From Fodinibius salicampi (GTDB lineage Bacteria > Bacteroidota > Rhodothermia > Balneolales > Balneolaceae): a DNA stretch of 64,000 bases. Below, piece by piece: positions 36,336 through 44,759 of this stretch. The DNA lies in NCBI RefSeq assembly GCF_039545095.1, contig NZ_BAABRS010000001.1:1302001-1366000 (forward strand), given 5' to 3'. Position 1 is the stretch's first letter. Every line of letters begins with the position of its first letter. The translations under genes and the position numbers were made by a program. The notes under the pieces were generated by a model, which did no database searches, was not told the origin of the DNA, and was given only the letters and a program-made list of their open reading frames with translations.

Positions 36336-36752
36336 TCAGGTTGATTTCTCATGCTGTACCATCAGGCATTCATTTTTCACATACCTGAACCCTGCCTCTT
36401 TAGCCAGCTCCTCAGCTTCTTTCGATGATACATCCAACTGTGTCCATATTACGGGCTTTTGTCCATTGTTCTTCGACCAGTCAATGATCTGCTGTACCAT
36501 TTCTGCGGTATATTGCGAGTCCCGGAAAATATCAACAATATCCACTGAATACTTTTCAGGTATATCATTCATAGTATCATAACATGGCAATCCAAGAACC
36601 TCATCATAATTTGGGTTGACGGGGATAATGCGATAGCCATTATCCCTTAAGTAACTTGCAATATGATAACTGGTACGATACCTATTTGCCGAGCAACCGA
36701 TAATCGCAATATTCTCTGCTTCTTTAATAATATCAGCGTAATTAGCAGCCAT
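36336..36752 (-). CDS. CoA-binding domain protein (YccU family)
   Basis: A 138-residue Rossmann-fold protein of the small CoA-binding family. It starts with ENIAIIGCSANRYRTSYHIA and continues with YRIIPVNPNYDEVLGLPCY, DIVDIFRDSQYTAEMVQQ and PVIWTQLDVSSKEAEELAKEAG, all matching the family. These proteins resemble the nucleotide-binding domain of succinyl-CoA synthetase but have no established reaction. Confidence 0.88.
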   Translation of the reverse strand: MAANYADIIKEAENIAIIGCSANRYRTSYHIASYLRDNGYRIIPVNPNYDEVLGLPCYDTMNDIPEKYSVDIVDIFRDSQYTAEMVQQIIDWSKNNGQKPVIWTQLDVSSKEAEELAKEAGFRYVKNECLMVQHEKST

Positions 36753-36842
36753 AATATTTGAACCGTTATTTATATATTTTTCCTTTATTAAAAGATCGTA
36801 TCCACCACCGGCATCTTAGATTAGGTATCTTTAATTTAAAAC

Positions 36843-37553
36843 TTACTCTTTACTGCTCAGTTCCGATATAGGAGTTAACACTACTTTGCGAAACTCAACT
36901 TCTGCTCCTTCAGCTTGCAGGGCGATTTTCCCCTCTTCTGCGGTCGCATCCGTTCCATAGTTAACCAAATCACCATTTACCCAGACCTTTATCTTATCAT
37001 CCAGAGCTTCGATAACCATGGTATTCCATTCTCCAAGATCATTTTCGGATCCGTCCGTCAGGTTAACAATTCTGCGTTTTTTGCCTTCCGTAACTCCCCA
37101 TTCCTCTTCCGGACCGCGCCGCTCCTCCATATTTGGAACTTCAATATCCTCTACAATACACCAAAAATCTCCTGCATTTTCATGCATCATTTGAACCTCA
37201 ATAGACTGGGGAAACATCTTATAAAGCGCCCTCGGTGTAGATGCATGAACCAAAACGCCACAATTGCCCGGCTCACCCGGAAAACGATATTCAACCTCAA
37301 GCCGGTAATCCCTGTATGTATCATCTGTTAGCAGATGCCCCCTGGGCTCACCCAAACTTACAAGCATGCCATCACGTACAATAAAAGGAGCCCTTAAGGT
37401 CGAATCCTCCTCCAGGTCCGGCACATCCATATGCCATCCATCTAAATTTTCCCCGTTAAAAAGAGTTTGGGATTTGGAGTCAGTCTGGGCATAACAAGAC
37501 AAAGCTCCTATCACAAAAAATAAGCACACAAATACACTGAGAATTCTTTTCAT
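36843..37553 (-). CDS. DUF1080 protein (3-keto-disaccharide hydrolase-like)
   Basis: A 236-residue exported protein with a signal peptide ending near ALSCYAQ. The mature part is a concanavalin-like beta-sandwich of the DUF1080 family: SQTLFNGENLDGWHMDV at the start, then YRLEVEYRFPGEPGNCGVLVHA, QSIEVQMMHENAGDFW and GKIALQAEGAEVEFRKV. Members cleave 3-keto-glycosides in the periplasm. This complements the Tat-exported TIM barrel and the dehydrogenase/cytochrome lipoprotein at 4371-8350, which may perform related steps. Here it stands alone, with its promoter in the 305-base divergent gap upstream. Confidence 0.9.
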   Translation of the reverse strand: MKRILSVFVCLFFVIGALSCYAQTDSKSQTLFNGENLDGWHMDVPDLEEDSTLRAPFIVRDGMLVSLGEPRGHLLTDDTYRDYRLEVEYRFPGEPGNCGVLVHASTPRALYKMFPQSIEVQMMHENAGDFWCIVEDIEVPNMEERRGPEEEWGVTEGKKRRIVNLTDGSENDLGEWNTMVIEALDDKIKVWVNGDLVNYGTDATAEEGKIALQAEGAEVEFRKVVLTPISELSSKE

Positions 37554-37858
37554 AATCGTTACTACTACTATATTATTGTTTGTTCCTTTTAAAATACCAT
37601 TTCTCCATTCAGGATGGCGTTTTTAAGAATTTAATTTAACAGCCTTTATGAAAACTACAAAGGAACTTATCTGTATAATTCCAAAAGTATTAATTAAGAA
37701 ATTCAAATGGTTTAATTTATTTTGTCCCTACTCTCTGCCAGATAATTTAACTAATAAAAAATGATGTGAATTAATTAGGTGTATTCCTTTTGTATTCCAA
37801 AAGACTCATGTCGTCTATTTGAATATCCTCTGCCCTTATCAAAAACGATTAATTTTAA
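37554..37858. other. Divergent intergenic region
   Basis: This 305-base AT-rich gap lies between the minus-strand DUF1080 gene and the plus-strand DUF2914 gene and should contain both promoters. The best plus-strand candidate is TTTG (37789-37792), a 21-base spacer and TCTATTTG (37814-37821), about 38 bases before the ATG at 37859, with one mismatch to TAnnTTTG. I see no RNA gene or repeat. Confidence 0.4.
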
Positions 37859-38956
37859 ATGCTCAGAAAAACAAAATCTTTTATAAAACGCCACCAGAAA
37901 TACCTTCCGGTACTGTTTTTTATCGGAGGATTCATATGGGATAGCCTGACACTTGGCAGAATTGACGGCTGGTATAGTAATACAATACTTTTTACGTATT
38001 TAGGTGGATTAACAATAAGCTTGTATATATTCAATTTATCCGATGACAATCACTGGGAAAAAACTTTCCTACAACCCTATGAAAAATATGCTCCACTGGC
38101 TGTTCAGTTTTTTTTGGGAGGACTCTCAAGTGCATATGTCATTTTCTTCTTCCAAAGTGTTAGCCTGACCAAGACCGCAGTCTTCTTCATCCTTCTGGTC
38201 GTACTTCTTATTTCCAATGAGCTTTTAAAGCATCGAATCTCGAACAAATATCTCCAGTTTGGAGCTTACTTGTTCGTATCTTTCACATTCTTCACTTTTT
38301 TCCTCCCCATCGTGATTGGTAAAATGAGTACTTTTATTTTTATCATATCCGGATTATTGGGACTAGCCTCTACCCTCCTGTTCATCTTTTATCTTTATTA
38401 CAAAAGTCCCTCTACACGTGCAGAAATTGATGGCCGGAAAATTACAGTATTAATATTGGGCATTTACATCTTTATTAATGGATGCTACTATTTTAACCTC
38501 ATTCCTCCCGTCCCGATCTCGCTTAAAACGGGAATGATTGCTTATCATGTAGAGAAAAATGAACCGGTATTTGAGGTTACGTATGCAGAACAAAAAGGCG
38601 TAGCCCGGCTTTGGAGAACCCACCAAAAAACGTTCAACCACAGCATGGGAGATACTGTATTTGCTTATACTTCTATCTTTGCCCCTACGGATCTCAGAAA
38701 ATCTGTACAACACCAATGGCAATGGTATGCTCCTTCATCCGAAAGTTGGGAAACCAGTGATGTCATTAGCTATGAGGTGATAGGCGGACGTAAGAGGGGA
38801 TTTAGGGGTTATACCTATAAAACAAATATTCATACTGGTGTTTGGCGAGTCAATGTGACTACACAAGAAGGACTGGTGCTGGGCCGCATAAACTTTGAAG
38901 TAGTGCAGGATAGCACCTTCAACAAAGCTGATTTAACAACTAAAACATTTAATTAG
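37859..38956 (+). CDS. DUF2914 membrane protein
   Basis: A 365-residue protein with about seven transmembrane helices in residues 15-220, followed by an extracytoplasmic C-terminal domain. The C-terminal segment beginning TVFAYTSIFAPTDLRKSVQH, through YTYKTNIHTGVWRVNVTTQEG and VLGRINFEV, matches the DUF2914 family. These domains are found in membrane or sensor-like proteins without defined function. It precedes the FKBP gene by 76 bases on the same strand. Confidence 0.85.
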   Translation: MLRKTKSFIKRHQKYLPVLFFIGGFIWDSLTLGRIDGWYSNTILFTYLGGLTISLYIFNLSDDNHWEKTFLQPYEKYAPLAVQFFLGGLSSAYVIFFFQSVSLTKTAVFFILLVVLLISNELLKHRISNKYLQFGAYLFVSFTFFTFFLPIVIGKMSTFIFIISGLLGLASTLLFIFYLYYKSPSTRAEIDGRKITVLILGIYIFINGCYYFNLIPPVPISLKTGMIAYHVEKNEPVFEVTYAEQKGVARLWRTHQKTFNHSMGDTVFAYTSIFAPTDLRKSVQHQWQWYAPSSESWETSDVISYEVIGGRKRGFRGYTYKTNIHTGVWRVNVTTQEGLVLGRINFEVVQDSTFNKADLTTKTFN

Positions 38957-39032
38957 CAATTTCACTCTTAATTCTCCTTAAAAAACCTTATATTAACGCA
39001 CATTCAAAGAACAAGAAAAAACTGATAGTATT

Positions 39033-39470
39033 TTGCCAAAAGTAAAAGACGGTGACACCGTAAAAGTTCATTACACTGGAAAATTAACTGAAGATGGAAC
39101 AGTTTTCGACAGCTCAGAAGATCGCGAGCCGCTTGAATTTACCCTGGGAGAAGGTCAATTAATTCCCGGTTTTGAAGAGGCGGTTATCGGCATGGAAGAA
39201 GGCGACGATACAACTGTAGAGATCGCCTCTGAAGATGCATATGGTGAGCGACGCGAAGATCTGGAACTAGAAGTTGCCAAAGATGATCTGCCTGATGAAG
39301 TAGATCCCCAGGTAGGTATGCAACTTCAAATGCAGCAACAGGAAGATGGACGTGCTATTCCTGTTCAAATTACTGCAGTTGAAGATGATTATGTTAAGCT
39401 TGATGCTAACCACCCGCTGGCTGGCAAAGACTTAACCTTCGATATTGAACTGGTTAAGCTTAAAAGCTAA
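39033..39470 (+). CDS. FKBP-type peptidyl-prolyl isomerase, SlyD-like
   Basis: A 145-residue cytoplasmic protein-folding enzyme. The FKBP core VKVHYTGKLTEDGTVFDSS and LEFTLGEGQLIPGFEEAVIGM is followed by an insert-in-flap domain (YGERREDLELEVAKDDL onwards), the SlyD arrangement. No His/Cys-rich metal-binding tail is present. The only sensible start is TTG at 39033, because no ATG precedes the conserved core. A strong terminator follows at 39493-39531. Confidence 0.93.
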   Translation: MPKVKDGDTVKVHYTGKLTEDGTVFDSSEDREPLEFTLGEGQLIPGFEEAVIGMEEGDDTTVEIASEDAYGERREDLELEVAKDDLPDEVDPQVGMQLQMQQQEDGRAIPVQITAVEDDYVKLDANHPLAGKDLTFDIELVKLKS

Positions 39471-39492
39471 CCTTTTTAAGCCATTCAATACT

Positions 39493-39537
39493 AAGCCTGA
39501 ATTCCATTCATTGGAGTTCGGGCTTTTTTTATTTTTT
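39493..39537 (+). terminator. Rho-independent terminator
   Basis: A 14-bp stem (39493-39506 with 39512-39525, two G-U pairs) and 5-base loop are followed by a long T-rich tract (TTTTTATTTTTT). It ends the FKBP transcript. Its T tract overlaps the stop codon of the convergent methyltransferase gene (39529). Confidence 0.85.
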
Positions 39538-40155
39538 CTTGATCAGGGTCAATCCATCACGAACAGGCAACAAAAGCTGTTCGACCGACTCATCCTCTTT
39601 TATAGTTTTATTTAGGCTGGCAATTACTTGGGATTTTTCGCTCTGAGGGTCAATCACCTCTCCTCCCCAAAGCGTATTATCAACAACCATCAGGCCATCT
39701 TTGTTAAGGCGGGGCAAAAGCAAATCATAATACCTTGGATAATTTATCTTATCAGCATCCAAAAAAATAAAATCAAAATTTCCGGGAATAGCTGGAATAG
39801 TTTCTAGAGCCTTACCCATTACCAGATGTATCTTTGAAGAATATTCACTCTTTTCAAAAAAATGCCGGGCAATCGCTTCATAATGTTCATTATATTCACA
39901 GCTAAAAAGAACTCCTTCTTTCGGCATAACCTTTGCCATTGTCAAAGCAGAATAACCTACGAAGGTGCCTACTTCAAGGATCCGATCAGCTCCCGATAGT
40001 TCTACAAGGAATGCAAGCAAGCGCCCCACCAATCGACCGCTTATCATATCAGTATGCTCCAATTTTTGATTGGCGACTTCGAGAAGCTCCTGTATTAATG
40101 GATCCTCCTTCGATGTATGGGAAATAGCATAATCTTCAATTTCCTTTGAAACCAT
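39529..40155 (-). CDS. Class I SAM-dependent O-methyltransferase
   Basis: A 208-residue enzyme of the caffeoyl-CoA/catechol O-methyltransferase family. SAM-binding motif I is ILEVGTFVGYSALTMA, the acidic segment is FDFIFLDADKINYPRYYDLLLPRL, and metal-site residues are seen in VDNTLWGGEV. The family needs a divalent metal and methylates catechol-like hydroxyls. The physiological substrate is unknown; a link to the neighbouring carotenoid genes is possible but unsupported. Confidence 0.9.
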   Translation of the reverse strand: MVSKEIEDYAISHTSKEDPLIQELLEVANQKLEHTDMISGRLVGRLLAFLVELSGADRILEVGTFVGYSALTMAKVMPKEGVLFSCEYNEHYEAIARHFFEKSEYSSKIHLVMGKALETIPAIPGNFDFIFLDADKINYPRYYDLLLPRLNKDGLMVVDNTLWGGEVIDPQSEKSQVIASLNKTIKEDESVEQLLLPVRDGLTLIKKK

Positions 40156-40234
40156 GAATAAGAAATTTTTCGTTAGTATTTTCCAAATGACCTAAAGATA
40201 TTCAGGTACTTAACATTCAACAAATATTTTATCA

Positions 40235-40897
40235 TTGGATTTTATTCCTTCTGACGAATCTCCCCTCTTTATTAAAGGTTTTCGTATTTACACCTACTAT
40301 CTTTTCAAACGCCGTTTCTCAAAAGTATGGTTAAAACAGGAATATCAGCCAGACAACAGCTCCAAGACAATCTACTATTTGAATCACCATTCGTGGTGGG
40401 ACGGACTCATTCCTTTTTTATTAAATGAATATATTTTTCATCAACGGGCTCGGGCTGTTATGGGAATCCAGCAGATGCAGAAATATTCATTTTTTAAAAA
40501 AATCGGGGCTTTCTCCATCAATCGGAATGACCAAAGACAGACTCTCCGCTCTCTTCGTTATGCCGTAGAATCCTTTGAACGTCCCAATGCCAGTCTTTTC
40601 ATCTATCCACAAGGGGAAATTACTCCCCCGGGTTCGTCCCTCCATTTTGAAAAAGGTCTGGCCTGGCTCAGTCAACAGCTCACGGATATAGAGATAGTCC
40701 CAATCGGTATTTACATACACACAGTCCGCAATGACAAACCGGAACTCCATCTATGGATTGGACCCTCTATAAAAACTGAGACTTCTCATTCGAAACAAGA
40801 ATTAACCCAAAAATTTGAAAATAAACTTGAAAACATCCTCGAAAAACTTCGAGAAACGGCGGGCTTTGATGATTCAATATTCGAGCGTTTTATCTGA
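40235..40897 (+). CDS. Lysophospholipid/carotenoid-glycoside acyltransferase (PlsC family)
   Basis: A 220-residue PlsC-type acyltransferase. The catalytic H-x4-D motif is in LNHHSWWDGLIP, with the second block GAFSINRND and the third block FIYPQGEITPPGS. The start is TTG at 40235; no ATG exists before the core. It is near a CrtC-like hydratase and a glycosyltransferase, the same trio of activities (hydratase, glycosyltransferase, acyltransferase) used to make acylated carotenoid glycosides in Chlorobi (CruC/CruD) and Salinibacter. I therefore favour carotenoid glycoside acylation, although phospholipid synthesis is an alternative. Confidence 0.8.
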   Translation: MDFIPSDESPLFIKGFRIYTYYLFKRRFSKVWLKQEYQPDNSSKTIYYLNHHSWWDGLIPFLLNEYIFHQRARAVMGIQQMQKYSFFKKIGAFSINRNDQRQTLRSLRYAVESFERPNASLFIYPQGEITPPGSSLHFEKGLAWLSQQLTDIEIVPIGIYIHTVRNDKPELHLWIGPSIKTETSHSKQELTQKFENKLENILEKLRETAGFDDSIFERFI

Positions 40898-40969
40898 TCT
40901 TAGTAGTTATCGTTTTGCTTTTGTTTGTATAGGTCGCACAATCCTTGTCAACCTGTTCACCAGTTAACA

Positions 40970-40984
40970 TATCAGGTCCTGATA
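40970..40984. promoter_or_regulatory. 15-bp palindrome
   Basis: TATCAGG-T-CCTGATA is a perfect inverted repeat around one base, the shape of a dimeric regulator site. It lies between the convergent ends of the acyltransferase and CrtC-like genes, an unusual place for an operator, so it may be incidental or an RNA hairpin. Confidence 0.25.
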
Positions 40985-41067
40985 AAATTAGAGTTAGACA
41001 GCATCGCAATCCTTTCAACGGATGCTGAAACTAGTACAACATGACATGGTGGCCTTTGCCAATACCC

Positions 41068-42168
41068 TTACCACGTCCACCGGTAAAGCCTTTTGGACCG
41101 CTGTACCCAATGTGGCTTACCCGAAGCCTGGCGAATACGCATTCGGATTAGTGGCCAAAATAAACGGCGATGAATCCTACTCGGTTGAATATATTCACTA
41201 ATACCCTTTTGCGATTCCAATATTTCCTCATCAGGAATATTTAAATAGGCTCGACTTCCAAATCGCTGGTAAAAGGGGCCATTATCTTGTTTATCCGATT
41301 GCTGAACCTGTACTTCAATCCCTTTTGATCGAAACATCAACTTATGAGCTGTCAACAGGCCAAAAAGGGAAAAGCTTCGATCATATAAATTGATCTCATC
41401 AAAAGTAGTTAAAACCTCGTTATTTTGGCGGTCAATCAGCCAGGCCTCGTATTGCTGCTGCTCCTCTCGATTCATTATATAATAAACCAAGGTAGCATAG
41501 TTGAAATGGAAACGTCCCCAATACCAATCCTCAAAGGAATTTCGCATCGGCTCTCTTCCTGTATTATGATCGTGATAGCCTGTACCATTGAACTCAATAG
41601 TACGAAGAAGAGGCTTTTTATGACCAGTACTCAGAGTAATATGTCCGGCTACGATTGCCCTTGGCAATACCAGATTCCACTGGTGACTTATCCGATTCTG
41701 TTTATCCTTATTTCCATTTTTCTCAAATAATTGTCCGGGTATCTCCCCTTCAAAACGGAGTGCCACCTCAATTTTGTCCCCACTAGGTAATTGCTCTTGA
41801 AGCTGTAATGTATATTCGAGATGATCCCCATGAACAGTCCCTTCCATCTGATGGGGACCAATCTCCACAAAAATTTGATCCTCCCTAAACACACAATTCT
41901 CTTTTTCAAACTCAGTAAAGCTATAATAAACAGGCTGGGAATCTTCATAGACAGCAATACTAATAGCTGGATATTCAGAGGGCGCGGATTCCTTCTCCCG
42001 ATCAAGTGCTTGAATATATCGCAAGGAAAATGGGTTTCCCTCATAAAAAATGATAACAAAACTATATTTCCCGTCATCAGAAATCCCATCAAAATACCAC
42101 CATTCGTATCCCCCGGAAAAATGAGGTATTGTACGTGTGTCTTCAGTATGATTTGAGATAATTTTCAT
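41068..42168 (-). CDS. Carotenoid 1,2-hydratase (CrtC)-like protein
   Basis: A protein of about 366 residues in the CrtC/hydroxyneurosporene synthase family, which adds water to the end of an acyclic carotenoid and creates the hydroxyl that is later glycosylated. Landmarks are FSGGYEWWYFDGISDDGKYSF, FYEGNPFSLRYIQ, GYHDHNTGREPM and FEDWYWGRFHF. The open frame continues to a GTG at 42210, but the ATG at 42168 (MKIISNHTEDTR) is preferred. It is divergent from the glycosyltransferase gene with under 100 bases between starts. Related lipocalin-like proteins (AttH) have other roles, so the assignment rests partly on its neighbours. Confidence 0.82.
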   Translation of the reverse strand: MKIISNHTEDTRTIPHFSGGYEWWYFDGISDDGKYSFVIIFYEGNPFSLRYIQALDREKESAPSEYPAISIAVYEDSQPVYYSFTEFEKENCVFREDQIFVEIGPHQMEGTVHGDHLEYTLQLQEQLPSGDKIEVALRFEGEIPGQLFEKNGNKDKQNRISHQWNLVLPRAIVAGHITLSTGHKKPLLRTIEFNGTGYHDHNTGREPMRNSFEDWYWGRFHFNYATLVYYIMNREEQQQYEAWLIDRQNNEVLTTFDEINLYDRSFSLFGLLTAHKLMFRSKGIEVQVQQSDKQDNGPFYQRFGSRAYLNIPDEEILESQKGISEYIQPSRIHRRLFWPLIRMRIRQASGKPHWVQRSKRLYRWTW

Positions 42169-42260
42169 AGACCGGCAAGTAACAGTTTTAAAAAATGATC
42201 TGCAAACCACCTTGAATAATTCAGTTTCATATTCCTTCTTTCCCTTTATACCTTATATCC

Positions 42261-43433
42261 ATGATGACAATCGTATTCTACATAATATTGGGGTATCTGT
42301 GCTTTACTACTGCTATTTTGCTGATTAATAAAAGGGATTTCGATACCCTGCCACCGGCGCCTTCTTCTTATTTTTCATATCAGGCCCCTTCTGTTAGTAT
42401 TTGTATTCCTGCCCGTAATGAAGAAGGAACTATTGAAAGATGCGTACGTTCGGCTCTTTATCAGCAATACCCGAATTTTAATGTTACTGTATTGGATGAT
42501 CAATCAACCGATCAAACTCCAGCCATCCTCAACCGCTTAAAAGACGAGTTTTCCAATAAACTCACAATTATTGACGGTCGGCCTAAACCTGATGGATGGG
42601 TGGGTAAGCCCTGGGCTTGTCACCAGTTGGCTGAAGTAACGGGTGGAGAAATCCTGGTTTTTATTGATTCCGATACCTGGTTGGAACCCTCAGCTATTGC
42701 CAGAACGGTTCGAACAATGGGACAAAATGTACTCGATTTCGTCACGCTTTGGCCGGAACAGATACTGCAAAGTTTCTGGGAAAAAAATATTATTCCTCTT
42801 ATCTACTTTGCCTTATTCACCCTTCTTCCTGTTCGTTATATAAAACGTTCTCCGATATGGCTTCCCTCTTTTCTACGAAAAAAAATGGACCCTTTTTTTG
42901 CAGCAGCATGTGGTCAGTTTATGGCATTCAAACGCTCAAGCTATAATGCCATCGGTGGACATCAATCGGTCTATAATCAGATCGTTGAGGATGTAACTCT
43001 GGCCAAGCAGATTAAAAATGCAGGTTATTCCATGAATATGTATTCCGGTCATAATGTTGTCAGCTGTCGAATGTACCGATCAAGCAAGGAACTGTGGAAG
43101 GGGCTTAGCAAAAACTTCCTTGCAGGATTCAATTACAATATCCCCCTATTTGTATCCATGTCTATTCTGCATCTGGCCGTTTACCTGTTCCCTTTCCTGG
43201 GTCTCCCTTTTCTTCTCTGGTTTGGCAATCCTACTCTCAGTATTCTATGCGGAGGGTGTTGTTTATTAATAATCTATCAACGCCTGATCATTAACCGCTG
43301 GTTCAATTGGAGTTATTGGTATGCTTTTCTACATCCGATAGGCGTGGGATGGTTTCAACTATTGGGTTTTTATGCTTTAAAGGACTATTTCAATAACGAA
43401 TATCCTGAATGGAAAGGAAGAATACTGGAATAA
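42261..43433 (+). CDS. Family 2 glycosyltransferase, probably carotenoid-directed
   Basis: A 390-residue membrane-bound GT2. One N-terminal helix precedes the catalytic domain (VSICIPARNEEGTIERCVRSAL, VTVLDDQSTDQT, the D-x-D site in VFIDSDTWLEPS and the EDVTLAKQIKNAG segment), and three or four C-terminal helices follow. The architecture matches CruC and CrtQ-type carotenoid glycosyltransferases. With the CrtC-like hydratase next to it and the acyltransferase nearby, it likely adds the sugar of a carotenoid glycoside ester. Tandem ATGs at 42261 and 42264 make the exact start uncertain by one codon. Confidence 0.85.
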   Translation: MMTIVFYIILGYLCFTTAILLINKRDFDTLPPAPSSYFSYQAPSVSICIPARNEEGTIERCVRSALYQQYPNFNVTVLDDQSTDQTPAILNRLKDEFSNKLTIIDGRPKPDGWVGKPWACHQLAEVTGGEILVFIDSDTWLEPSAIARTVRTMGQNVLDFVTLWPEQILQSFWEKNIIPLIYFALFTLLPVRYIKRSPIWLPSFLRKKMDPFFAAACGQFMAFKRSSYNAIGGHQSVYNQIVEDVTLAKQIKNAGYSMNMYSGHNVVSCRMYRSSKELWKGLSKNFLAGFNYNIPLFVSMSILHLAVYLFPFLGLPFLLWFGNPTLSILCGGCCLLIIYQRLIINRWFNWSYWYAFLHPIGVGWFQLLGFYALKDYFNNEYPEWKGRILE

Positions 43434-43519
43434 CCACATACCATAAATGTTTTCCCTAAATTAATTACATCCTAATCCGGGGTTTCTTTTTAAAGATAAA
43501 GTATTCATATTGGATATAG

Positions 43520-44431
43520 ATGAAGAAGGCAATTGACAAATATCTTCGTTATTTAAATGTCGAGCGCAATGCTTCGTCACACACTATTCGGTCATATAAA
43601 ATTGACCTGCATCAATTTTATACATTTTGTCAGGCTCATTTTGAAGAAGATGATCCGAACATCGAACTTGTAGAACGTATTACCATCAGGCTTTGGCTGG
43701 GAGAGCTCTCTAATAATGATCTGGCAAAAAGTTCTATTACACGCAAAGTGGCGGCTATTCGCTCTTTTTTTAAATACTGCTTTAAACGTGGCCACGTTCA
43801 AAAGAATCCTGCTCATCTGTTAGTGGTCCCCAAAAAAGATCGTCCTCTTCCTAAAACTGCTTCCCGGGAAGATATTGAACGGATGCTTGACCAGGTTGAG
43901 GGAGATACCCCCAGAATTAGACAAAGTCGGGCTATACTGGAGCTTTTTTATAGCACGGGTATCCGTCTCAGCGAACTCACGAATTTAAATGAAGAGGATA
44001 TCAATTTTAAGCTCAGACAAATTAAGGTTTTGGGAAAGGGATCTAAGCAACGAATAGTTCCCGTTGGCGGTACCGCCCTTAAAGCATTGAAAGAACACCT
44101 GGCAACCAAAGCGGAGCTATACGGCAACAGAACAGACTCCGAAGCCCGAAACGCCGTCTTTTTAGCGGCAAGCGGTCAGCGCATATATGCCAAAGCGGTA
44201 CAGCGAATGGTAAAGAAATACTTAGAAAGAGTGAGTGAAATCACCCAAAAAAGTCCCCACGTACTGCGTCACAGCTTTGCCACACATCTGCTTGACAAAG
44301 GAGCTGATATACGGGTAATTAAAGAGTTACTGGGACATAATAATTTATCTGCAACACAAGTTTATACACATACATCCGTTGAACGATTGAAAAATATTTA
44401 TGAATTGGCTCATCCAAGAGCTAAAACTTAA
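43520..44431 (+). CDS. xerC: Tyrosine recombinase XerC/XerD
   Basis: A 303-residue site-specific recombinase that resolves chromosome dimers. An N-terminal SAM-like core-binding domain (residues 1-90) is followed by the catalytic domain with Arg in YSTGIRLSELTNL, the HxLRH block in HVLRHSFATHLL, the second His in LLGHNNLSATQVYTH and the nucleophile Tyr in that last segment. Full length and intact. Clustering with hpf is usual in Bacteroidota and related phyla, so this is a housekeeping Xer and not a phage integrase. hpf starts 19 bases downstream. Confidence 0.94.
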   Translation: MKKAIDKYLRYLNVERNASSHTIRSYKIDLHQFYTFCQAHFEEDDPNIELVERITIRLWLGELSNNDLAKSSITRKVAAIRSFFKYCFKRGHVQKNPAHLLVVPKKDRPLPKTASREDIERMLDQVEGDTPRIRQSRAILELFYSTGIRLSELTNLNEEDINFKLRQIKVLGKGSKQRIVPVGGTALKALKEHLATKAELYGNRTDSEARNAVFLAASGQRIYAKAVQRMVKKYLERVSEITQKSPHVLRHSFATHLLDKGADIRVIKELLGHNNLSATQVYTHTSVERLKNIYELAHPRAKT

Positions 44432-44450
44432 ATCTAACAAAAGGTGCATT

Positions 44451-44750
44451 ATGAAAACTACATTCACAGCACGCCACTTTGATCCATCATCAGAACTTCA
44501 TAACTATGCCGAAGATGCTGTTCAAAAGTTAGATCAATTTTATGACCGTATTCTTACCTGCGATATTATTTTACAACCCATTCCAGATGATGATAATCCT
44601 CAACAGGCAGAACTAAATGTTAAAGTGCCTCAGAAACTTTTAAATGCCAAAGAAAGCGCTTCCTCGTACGAGCAAGCCATAAATATGGTTATTGATAATA
44701 TTGTTCGACAACTCAAAAAGTATAAAAAGACTACTCTCAAACAAAGATAA
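44451..44750 (+). CDS. hpf: Short-form ribosome hibernation promoting factor
   Basis: A 99-residue HPF/RaiA-family protein that binds the small ribosomal subunit and silences ribosomes under starvation. The pattern MKTTFTARHFDPSSELHNYA, then KLDQFYDRILTCDII and an Ala/Lys-rich helix YEQAINMVIDNIVRQLKKYK, is typical. The frame is open to 44400 inside xerC, but the ATG at 44451 follows a purine-rich AAAGGTG ribosome site and matches the family start. No long-form C-terminal domain is present. It sits between xerC and hprK. Confidence 0.93.
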   Translation: MKTTFTARHFDPSSELHNYAEDAVQKLDQFYDRILTCDIILQPIPDDDNPQQAELNVKVPQKLLNAKESASSYEQAINMVIDNIVRQLKKYKKTTLKQR

Positions 44751-44759
44751 CCAGACTTT

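Noticed and set aside
43520-44431. Tyrosine recombinase as integrase of a mobile element
   Set aside because: It is a full-length Xer next to hpf, a conserved housekeeping order, with no attachment-site repeats or cargo nearby.
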